Assembly (NCBI RefSeq): GCF_010614725.1
Contig: NZ_JAAEHL010000001.1
Location: forward strand, 642,683-706,682
Source of the DNA: Flavobacterium ajazii
GTDB taxonomy: Bacteria; Bacteroidota; Bacteroidia; Flavobacteriales; Flavobacteriaceae
Length of the DNA: 64,000 nucleotides
Direction of reading: 5' to 3'
Under the pieces are notes generated by a model, which did not search any database, was not told where the DNA came from, and saw nothing but the letters and a program-made list of their open reading frames with translations. A program made the translations under genes and the position numbers. Positions 8,752 through 16,236 of the stretch are shown here, piece after piece. Every line of letters starts with the position of its first letter. The stretch's first letter is position 1.

Positions 8752-10947
8752 TTAAAACATCTTCTTAAATCCTTCACTCTTAACTTTCCATGTTCCGTCT
8801 TTAGGAAAGCCTGGATTCTCGATTGTATTTCCTTCCCAGCCGGCACACATCATCGCAACAGCTGATAATAAACCTCCATTACCAGGGAGATAAAGAGTTA
8901 ACCTTGGCGATTGATAATTGTGACCGTTTTTCAGATACGTGTTTGTTACCACATTCATAAAAAGGGCATCAATCGCTTTTTCAGGCATTTGCAAACGAGC
9001 TGCAGACATCGCTGTCATTGGGAAATCCCATCCCCAGGTTTTATCCCATGACCAGGTATCCCAAACCAAATCAAAAGTGTTTTTCATGATTTTTTTATCC
9101 AGAAGAGAAGTCTCCGGAAGCATTCCGAAAGTTCCTAACACAGATGGATGATCTGTTTTGAATTCAGGATTGGTATAGGAATCTGTAGCGCTTTCTGTTG
9201 CTAAATAAACCTGACTTGCAATTGGCAAAGGTGATAATTTTGCTAAAACCGTTTCCCACTTTTCAGGTACTTTTTGGTTTAATTTTTTCTTCCAGCTGAT
9301 AGCCGTTTTCAAAGCCCAGTTCCAGTATGCTAATTCATAAGTTGGGTTAAAAGTTTCTATGGCTTTGAATCTTTCCTGAGCCGGAATCACGCCCGGTCCT
9401 AAAACGTAACGATCATTTTTGCTGTCATAGTTAGCGAATGAAGCCATAAAATCTGCCGTTGCAAAAACACGTTCACTGTATAAATTTAATGTTGTGGTAG
9501 TTGGTTTTGCCTGATAAATCAAGTCTGCATAGGTAATAAAATGTGGCTGCTGCCAAATAAGAAATGCCCCTACCGAAGACGGACTTTCATTTCCATCATA
9601 ATCTGTCATTTTTTGCCATCTTGCACCTTCAAATCCTTGTCTTTTAGCGATATTTTTAGCCTTTTCAAAAACTTTCTGATACCACGAAAGACTTTTCTCT
9701 AATAATTCAGATCTGTCCCAAAGTGCAAAATGGACTCCGTGCCACCAATGCATTTCCAAATGTGGTTTTCCGAACCAGCTGTTGTAAGTCAAACCAGTTT
9801 CCTGTGGCGGAACTTTCCCTGTACACTGCAATTTGGTCAGGTATTGCGAAAGAATCACACGTCGCTCCAATTCATGCGCACGCTTGTCTGTACTGCCTGA
9901 AAAATCAACTGCTGCTCCGCTTTCCCAAAAACGTTTCCATTCTTTTATACTGCTGTTTTCAATGTCTGCAAATGAAGAAATTACAGATTTGTTTTTATCT
10001 GTTAGAACGAACGAACAGCTTAATTCGATTGTATTGCTTTTTGAAGGTTCTACAATAAAATAATGCTTTGCTTTTTCTTTAATCGATGCAGTGCCTTTCC
10101 ATTTCAGATTAATATCATACGAAATACTGTCCATTATGTGTGTAATGGTAGCTTCTGATTTATTTTTGATTTTCAGATTGCTTTGATAATCTTGTTTTCC
10201 TCCCCATTTTTTTCCCATTTCAGTCCCCGCAATAGCAACCTGCGAAATAGCAACATCCTGTTTTTCTTCCCATTTCGTCCCCATATCACCCCAAAGTCCT
10301 GTTGGAAAAGGGATTCGAACACGAATTTTCAAACGCCCTTGCTGAATTAAATCCGATTCTACTTTAAAACCTAAAGCATCTTTGGTTTGATCACATGCCG
10401 TTATCACTTTCACGGAAGTGCCTTCCACCTCAAAATAGCTTTCAATTTTTCCTGTCCATAAATCCAGCTTTTGATTAATGGCTTTAATATCTTCCGGCTT
10501 TACCAAACTGCCGTCTTTTTTGGTGATTTCAAAACCTATATTTCCCAATTGCAATAAATGAGGGTTCTGACGAAACCATTCGACCGCTTCTTTTTTTCTT
10601 GCAGGCTCTTTAATTTGTGTTGAATACGAAATCTTACGACCATACTGATCTACGTCTTTTAAAGTCTCAGAAAACTTATAATTCTCTGTATTTTTATAAC
10701 TGTCCCAACCCCATTCAGATTGCGTTCCAAGCAGAATTCCGTTTTGATATTTTTCAGGAAAACTTTGTAATCCCGTTGCGTCTACAGTAAAAGCAAAAGT
10801 ACCGTTACCAACAGTTAAAGAAGCTAAAGTATCTATTGCGGTAATTTGAACATTATGCCTTGTTACCAATGCTTTCCTGTCTATTTTTTGTTGCGCTGAT
10901 AGCGAAATCGAAAATACAAATGCAATAATTAATTGATATTTTTTCAT
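8752..10947 (-). CDS. Six-hairpin (GH65/GH95-like) glycosidase, unassigned family
   Basis: A 731-residue protein with a signal peptide (cleavage after SLSAQ). Residues ~30-320 look like an N-terminal beta-sandwich (TVGNGTFAFTVDATG, QSEWGWDSY). Residues ~350-731 have the Trp- and His-rich pattern of an (alpha/alpha)6 catalytic barrel (WFGKPHLEMHWWHG, ARWQKMTDYDGNESPSS, PTYELAYW, DFPMTAMSAARL). The order and the GNG motif resemble clan GH-L enzymes such as GH65, but I cannot assign a CAZy family. It lies 74 bp downstream of the DUF4450 gene on the same strand, without an operator of its own, so it is probably co-transcribed with it. Its context suggests a pectin side-chain glycosidase; substrate unknown. 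Acidic residues around YDGNE are catalytic candidates. Confidence 0.75.
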   Translation of the reverse strand: MKKYQLIIAFVFSISLSAQQKIDRKALVTRHNVQITAIDTLASLTVGNGTFAFTVDATGLQSFPEKYQNGILLGTQSEWGWDSYKNTENYKFSETLKDVDQYGRKISYSTQIKEPARKKEAVEWFRQNPHLLQLGNIGFEITKKDGSLVKPEDIKAINQKLDLWTGKIESYFEVEGTSVKVITACDQTKDALGFKVESDLIQQGRLKIRVRIPFPTGLWGDMGTKWEEKQDVAISQVAIAGTEMGKKWGGKQDYQSNLKIKNKSEATITHIMDSISYDINLKWKGTASIKEKAKHYFIVEPSKSNTIELSCSFVLTDKNKSVISSFADIENSSIKEWKRFWESGAAVDFSGSTDKRAHELERRVILSQYLTKLQCTGKVPPQETGLTYNSWFGKPHLEMHWWHGVHFALWDRSELLEKSLSWYQKVFEKAKNIAKRQGFEGARWQKMTDYDGNESPSSVGAFLIWQQPHFITYADLIYQAKPTTTTLNLYSERVFATADFMASFANYDSKNDRYVLGPGVIPAQERFKAIETFNPTYELAYWNWALKTAISWKKKLNQKVPEKWETVLAKLSPLPIASQVYLATESATDSYTNPEFKTDHPSVLGTFGMLPETSLLDKKIMKNTFDLVWDTWSWDKTWGWDFPMTAMSAARLQMPEKAIDALFMNVVTNTYLKNGHNYQSPRLTLYLPGNGGLLSAVAMMCAGWEGNTIENPGFPKDGTWKVKSEGFKKMF

Positions 10948-11021
10948 TTGAATATTTAGTTTTTAATTTTGATCGTTCAGTTATCAAGTTTAGGAAATTG
11001 ACTAATTATCTAATTGTCAAA

Positions 11022-14000
11022 TTATCTAATTAATGTAGCACTCATCAGTCCAATCACCACATCATTGGCAATGGCTTTCAGAGTAAGACTTTTTAAGATT
11101 TTATTTTTATTTAAAGGTAAATCCAGAATCGTTCCTGCTCCACCATCAATTCCAAAACTGGAATATCCTTTTATAGTTGTAAAATCTTTAAAGGTTCTCG
11201 AAATTTCACCTGATTTCAAATACACTCTTGGCGGTTTTGGAGCATCTGTGGTAAACGCAAGTCCGTCAACAAAATAATCCTGCTCAATTGGCCACCAGTT
11301 TTCAGGGTTTTTTAATTGTAAAACTTCCGAAGTTCCGTCTGTGTAGTTTACCTCTATTTCTCCATTTACAATACGGCTTTGCATCGGATTTGTAGTTCCG
11401 GCTACCATAAAATAAATGTGCGAAGCTTTTCCGGTTAGCGGAACACTAATACTTTTTGGAAAATTATCCCATTGTGATGTAAAAATGATATTTTTCAAAT
11501 TTGCATCAGAAGGTGTTTTAAATGCAATACCTTCAGGAGTACTAATTTCTCCATTTGCTTTTGCTTTTTTACGCAATCCTGTATCGTCCAGTTTTACGGA
11601 AACATTTGGATAACACCAATTCCCTATTCCGTTTTTTGGAAGCTGTAAAGTTACTGTCTGCGGTCTCGGCGATAAATATTCCTGATTGAAAACATCGGTT
11701 ACTTTCGAATTAAAAAAAGAAGAAAGAGAAACTGTTTCCTGTTTTTTTGAGTTATTCAAAGGAATATCCCAGTTTGTAAAAGTTACTTCTTTTATCGTAT
11801 TTGAACCTGAGTCAACTGAGAATTTATTAGTTCCCGGGACCAACTTCGTAAATGGAATAACAAGAGTTTCCTTCTGATTTACCCCTAAAGAAATCTTTTG
11901 CTGACTGTCTTTTGCGGAAGCATCAAAAACTACATTTCCTTCAATTTTGTTTTCCGAATTATTTTTCAGGGCAATCTCTATAGTATTATTTTTTAACTGA
12001 ACAATTTCAGATTCAATTTTAGGTTTTAAATCCACTTCAACAGGCTGCCACCAGATTAAATCTCCTTGTTTTAACTGAATAAAAAATGTTTTAGCCTTAT
12101 TGCCATATACAATTGCCTGATACGATTTATTGTTTTTTGAAACTTCGCTCAAAACAGACTGTGGATCATAAACCGAAACAATATCTGCCTTAGCCGTTGT
12201 TATGCCAAAAGATTCACCTGCTGTCAAAGATTCTACAGATTGTATTTCTTCCAAAGTTTCGCCTTTCCAGTTAATTTTCACATCATAAGAAGCCTCATAA
12301 GGTACTTCTACAGCAATTTTTGGAGTACCGATACTTTCCGAAATATTTTTCCAGTTAACTGATTTTCCGTTAATCGTTATATTATCAATTCCGTCAAAAG
12401 GTACATTTACAATCAATTTCAGGTTCATTTTGGCTGCAAACTGATTTTTTATAAGATATGAATCTGTTTTATTTTCTCTTTTAAAATCAATTGAAACATC
12501 TGGAATATTTAAAGCTGCATGATTCCATTTTGAAGGAAATCCAGGCTGAATCGTTAAAACTTCCGCCAAAGCATCAGGCTGGATTCCGAAAAGCCCTTCT
12601 ACTAATGTTCTGGAAGCCATTCCAATTGGATCAGCAAAATCACGATACAATTCACCTCTTATTGCATCCTGATATAAAAGCTGTTCAAAACCACCCGGAG
12701 AAGCGCCCAGATACATACTTTCGATCAACACGCTTTCCCACATTTTAAATGCTTTTTCAGATTGTCCCCCCTGCCAGAAAGCCAGCGACGTATGTAGTTG
12801 TTCTGCCAGCGCCACATTATTAATAGACCACGTGTAAGGTTGCCAGTTGGTGGTGCTTATCGTGTAAAGATCAGTTTTATCAAGTCCTTCTGCCGAAATC
12901 GGAATATGCGGAATCTGCTTGTCAACATAACTCAGCATTTGATAACTTTCAAATGGATTAGATAACTCGGAATCAATTGTGTGATAAATACTCCAAACTC
13001 CGGGAACATCATGTAATAACCTTTTTCCCATAGCATCTTTATATTCTGCAAAAATTCCTTTCTTCGGAATCCAAAGCTGGTCTTTAGAAGCTTTTAGGAT
13101 TTTATTTGCTTCTTTAACGAAAGGATTTTCGTCCTGCTGAATCTTTTTGGCAACTTCGGCAACCGTTTTATTCGCATAAAAATTATACGCAGAAGAATGA
13201 ATTACACCGCCTCCGCTGTATTGCAACGCATCGCTTGCCCAGATTGTAGCGTAAGCATCATACAGTCCGTCATTATCCGGGTCAAAGTTTCTTTTTTCCC
13301 AGTTTAAATGTCTTTGGATTGTGGGCCACATTTCTTTCATAAACGAAGTATCTCCCGTCCATTTAAAATGTCTCAGCATCTGATCGAAAAAAACCAGATT
13401 CATATCATAGTGATGCGCTACCGTATTTTTATTCGGATTACGGCTGATGTAACCGCTACTGAACATCGAAGTTCCCATTACTTCTTTCTGGCGGGCAAAA
13501 TTGCGAATCGTATCCAAAACAATAGGACCATTTTCAGGAGCTGTTACCTGTGATTTACTGTAACTTGTAAGATGTGTTTTCGCACGATCATGCCAGCCCA
13601 AAGGGTCGGCTGTATAGGCACCACGCCACGCATTCAGATACATACGCCATGCGATCGCACCATGAAGGTAAGCAGGACTTTCCCAAATTCCGTCAGCTGC
13701 TATTGAAAGTGCCGAGCCTAAAGTATTAATATAAGGATCCGGAGTTGTAACTTTTACCCTATTTGCCAAAAGATGTGTTTCCTGAACCGATTTATCATAC
13801 AATTGTGATAATCCTTTTTGAGAAACATCAGATTTTAGCTCTTCGCTTGAAAACAGCCAATACAGTTCATTTTTTGAAGCTACATTTTTTCCTGTAATGA
13901 GCAACAGACTTTCAGGATTGGAACTATATAATTCCAATGGTGTTTTTTGCAGTTTCGGATTGGCTAACTTGATATCAGAACCCGGAAAATACCCCACAAG

Positions 14001-14648
14001 ACTTTTGTTGTTACCTGTTTTATCTTTATTGCTTTCAGAACCGTATTCCAGTAAAAAAGACTGTTTTTTAATAGTAAACCTATTATTGGTACAATATTCC
14101 GGCTGTAAATAAAACACCGACTCAGGATCGGCACCAATATCGCCGTCGCGACTGAACTTTTTACCGGTTGCACCTCCATAAGCCCAGACTAAATTTATCT
14201 GTTTGGATACATTTTCGCTAGAAACTTTTACAATAAAGCCTTCTTTTTCTTTTAGAGCAACAACTTTTACAATTAGTTTTCCATTGCCTAAAATGGGATC
14301 CTGAATTTCGTATTGCATTGTTCCCAACACATATTTGGTATTAATTTTTGAAGCTTCAGTAATCCACTTACTGTCTTTACCATTAATCAGACCCAGTTTA
14401 AAATTCCCTCCCATTCCCGGCATGTACATCGCAAATTCAGGCAAATCTCCAGTTTCAACTCTAAAACCTGTATTTGAACCATAAAGTGCCCTGTTGAATT
14501 TTCGGGTACCATTTTTTAAAACAAAACTGTTCCCTTCCGGGACATAATGCATTTTACGCACAACTTGTTTTTCCTGTCCGATAACCAGTACAGGGCAAAG
14601 CAATAATAAGCCAATAAGAGTCGGGATGGTATTGTTTTTGGTTTTCAT
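11022..14648 (-). CDS. DUF4450-type six-hairpin glycosidase-like protein
   Basis: A 1208-residue exported protein (signal peptide ending near LVIGQEK). The N-terminal part carries the start typical of DUF4450 proteins (MHYVPEGNSFVLKNGTRKFN, RALYGSNTGFRVETGD). The middle, about residues 320-720, has an (alpha/alpha)6 pattern (YLHGAIAWRMYLNAWRG, ADPLGWHDRAKTH, FDPDNDGLYDAYATIWASD). The last ~400 residues are predicted beta-sandwiches. DUF4450 proteins recur in Bacteroidota pectin loci, but no activity is established to my knowledge. The gene is divergent from the CE12 operon, and a 16-bp operator lies 94 bp upstream, placing it in the pectin regulon. The downstream GH65-like gene probably shares its transcript. 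Confidence 0.8.
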   Translation of the reverse strand: MKTKNNTIPTLIGLLLLCPVLVIGQEKQVVRKMHYVPEGNSFVLKNGTRKFNRALYGSNTGFRVETGDLPEFAMYMPGMGGNFKLGLINGKDSKWITEASKINTKYVLGTMQYEIQDPILGNGKLIVKVVALKEKEGFIVKVSSENVSKQINLVWAYGGATGKKFSRDGDIGADPESVFYLQPEYCTNNRFTIKKQSFLLEYGSESNKDKTGNNKSLVGYFPGSDIKLANPKLQKTPLELYSSNPESLLLITGKNVASKNELYWLFSSEELKSDVSQKGLSQLYDKSVQETHLLANRVKVTTPDPYINTLGSALSIAADGIWESPAYLHGAIAWRMYLNAWRGAYTADPLGWHDRAKTHLTSYSKSQVTAPENGPIVLDTIRNFARQKEVMGTSMFSSGYISRNPNKNTVAHHYDMNLVFFDQMLRHFKWTGDTSFMKEMWPTIQRHLNWEKRNFDPDNDGLYDAYATIWASDALQYSGGGVIHSSAYNFYANKTVAEVAKKIQQDENPFVKEANKILKASKDQLWIPKKGIFAEYKDAMGKRLLHDVPGVWSIYHTIDSELSNPFESYQMLSYVDKQIPHIPISAEGLDKTDLYTISTTNWQPYTWSINNVALAEQLHTSLAFWQGGQSEKAFKMWESVLIESMYLGASPGGFEQLLYQDAIRGELYRDFADPIGMASRTLVEGLFGIQPDALAEVLTIQPGFPSKWNHAALNIPDVSIDFKRENKTDSYLIKNQFAAKMNLKLIVNVPFDGIDNITINGKSVNWKNISESIGTPKIAVEVPYEASYDVKINWKGETLEEIQSVESLTAGESFGITTAKADIVSVYDPQSVLSEVSKNNKSYQAIVYGNKAKTFFIQLKQGDLIWWQPVEVDLKPKIESEIVQLKNNTIEIALKNNSENKIEGNVVFDASAKDSQQKISLGVNQKETLVIPFTKLVPGTNKFSVDSGSNTIKEVTFTNWDIPLNNSKKQETVSLSSFFNSKVTDVFNQEYLSPRPQTVTLQLPKNGIGNWCYPNVSVKLDDTGLRKKAKANGEISTPEGIAFKTPSDANLKNIIFTSQWDNFPKSISVPLTGKASHIYFMVAGTTNPMQSRIVNGEIEVNYTDGTSEVLQLKNPENWWPIEQDYFVDGLAFTTDAPKPPRVYLKSGEISRTFKDFTTIKGYSSFGIDGGAGTILDLPLNKNKILKSLTLKAIANDVVIGLMSATLIR

Positions 14649-14741
14649 AAAATTTAATAATTCAGAGGCACATAATCATTATCAAATACCTAATGATTTT
14701 GATAATTTAAACGCAATTTCTCTGTTTTTTTACGGTATAGC

Positions 14742-14757
14742 ATCCTGTACCTACCTG
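14742..14757 (-). promoter_or_regulatory. Regulon operator upstream of the DUF4450 gene
   Basis: Read toward the gene this is CAGGTAGGTACAGGAT: two CAGGAT-like half-sites 10 bp apart. It is the one site of nine where no good TAnnTTTG box sits 21 bp downstream (GAAATTGC is found there), so the promoter may be weaker or differently spaced. Confidence 0.6.
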
Positions 14758-14798
14758 ATTTTTATAATATCATAATTTATATTCTTTCATTTTTTTAA

Positions 14799-14843
14799 CA
14801 TCATAGTACAGGATACTATATAAAAATGTAACTGTTAGTTTTG
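14799..14843 (+). promoter_or_regulatory. Regulon operator and promoter of the CE12-GH2-CE12 operon
   Basis: The proximal half-site CAGGAT (14809-14814) is intact; the distal half is degenerate (CATCAT). After exactly 21 bp comes the -7 box TAGTTTTG (14836-14843). The predicted start of transcription, near 14850, leaves about 22 nt before the TTG codon chosen for the CE12 gene. Confidence 0.7.
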
Positions 14844-14871
14844 AAAATACAATAATTTAAATAGAAAAACT

Positions 14872-16215
14872 TTGATAAATATTAAAACTTCTCTCTGTGC
14901 TATTTTTTGTTTTGTCTTACAGCTCAATCTGTTTGCCTTGAACAATAATTCTTCGGATAAGATAAGACCACAAAAAACTACTGAAAGTAAATTATTTAAT
15001 TTTGGAAATGCCTCAAAAAATAAAAAAGGAATATCCATAAACACTGCATTGGCCTATAATACAGCAACGGGTTATGGTTTTGATATTAATTCAGCTTCCA
15101 ATGCTACAATCAATCCAAATACATTTTCTGCAGTTAAACCAACTTATTTTTCCGTAAAACTTGAGGAAGGAAATTATCAAATTGAGGTTGTAATGGGAAG
15201 TTCTGATAAACAGACAAACATTACTATAAAAGCAGAATCACGAAGATTGATGCTGGATCAGCTTTCAATTAAAAAAGGCAAACCGATAACCAAAATTTTT
15301 AATGTAAATGTCAGAACTCCAAAAATTGATGACACTCAAAATGTCTCATTAAAAGACAGGGAAAAAGACATTTTGAACTGGGACGACAAACTCACACTGG
15401 AATTTTTAGGAGATGTTTCAATTCAAAGTATAAAAATTACTCCAAAAGACAATTTAACAGTAGTTTATCTTGCCGGAGATTCAACGGTTACCGATCAGGA
15501 TGTTGAACCTTGGGCTTCGTGGGGACAGTTTATAACTAATTATTTTGACAACACTGTAGTGGTAGCTAATTATGCGGTTTCAGGTTCGGCACTGAGTTCT
15601 TTTAAAGGTGGAAATCGTTTAAAAAAGATTCTTTCTTTAATTAAAAAAGGTGATTATTTATTTGTGGAATTCGGGCATAATGACGAAAAGATAAAAGGTG
15701 AAGGAAATGGTGCCTGGGGTTCTTACTCTACTCTTTTAGCCGAATTTGTCCAGTCTGCCAAAGACAAAGGTGCTATCCCGGTTTTGGTAACTCCGACACA
15801 ACGACGTGCTTTTAACGAAAATGGAACTTTAAAAGAAACTCATGGTGATTTTCCTGCGGCTATGCGAACCGTTGCTCAAAAAAACAATATTGCTCTTATT
15901 GACGTTACTAAAATGACAACCGAGTTGTATGAAACCTGGGGCGACGAAACTTCCAGAAAGGCTTTTGTACAATATCCTGCAAACACTTTCCCGGGACAGG
16001 TAAAAGTTTTGGAAGACAACACTCATTTTAATAGTTTTGGAGCAAACGAAATTGCACTTTGTGTTCTTAAAGGAATTCGTGAACTTGATATTCCTTTAAA
16101 AAAGCAAATTCAAAAAGCAGTTCCTAATTACAATCCAAAGAAACCAAATTATATTTCAAACTGGACACTTCCGATGAGTGACCGATTTGAAGTTACTAAA
16201 CCAGATGGCAACTAA
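14872..16215 (+). CDS. Rhamnogalacturonan acetylesterase, CE12, with N-terminal carbohydrate-binding-like domain
   Basis: A 447-residue SGNH hydrolase. Signal peptide to about residue 24. Residues 40-190 form a galactose-binding-like sandwich (FNFGNAS, GYGFD, GNYQIEVVMGSSDKQTN) as in two-domain YxiM-type CE12 enzymes. The catalytic domain has the nucleophile motif GDST (Ser204), the Gly/Asn oxyanion block (VSGSALSS), GHND (268-271) and the Asp/His pair in DNTHFN (Asp382, His385). It removes acetyl esters from rhamnogalacturonan-I galacturonate in the periplasm. The start is a TTG codon: no ATG is available, and the promoter with 21-bp spacing ends just upstream. It is first in an operon with GH2 (21 bp gap) and the double CE12. 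Confidence 0.92.
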   Translation: MINIKTSLCAIFCFVLQLNLFALNNNSSDKIRPQKTTESKLFNFGNASKNKKGISINTALAYNTATGYGFDINSASNATINPNTFSAVKPTYFSVKLEEGNYQIEVVMGSSDKQTNITIKAESRRLMLDQLSIKKGKPITKIFNVNVRTPKIDDTQNVSLKDREKDILNWDDKLTLEFLGDVSIQSIKITPKDNLTVVYLAGDSTVTDQDVEPWASWGQFITNYFDNTVVVANYAVSGSALSSFKGGNRLKKILSLIKKGDYLFVEFGHNDEKIKGEGNGAWGSYSTLLAEFVQSAKDKGAIPVLVTPTQRRAFNENGTLKETHGDFPAAMRTVAQKNNIALIDVTKMTTELYETWGDETSRKAFVQYPANTFPGQVKVLEDNTHFNSFGANEIALCVLKGIRELDIPLKKQIQKAVPNYNPKKPNYISNWTLPMSDRFEVTKPDGN

Positions 16216-16236
16216 CCATTATACAAACCCTCATTT

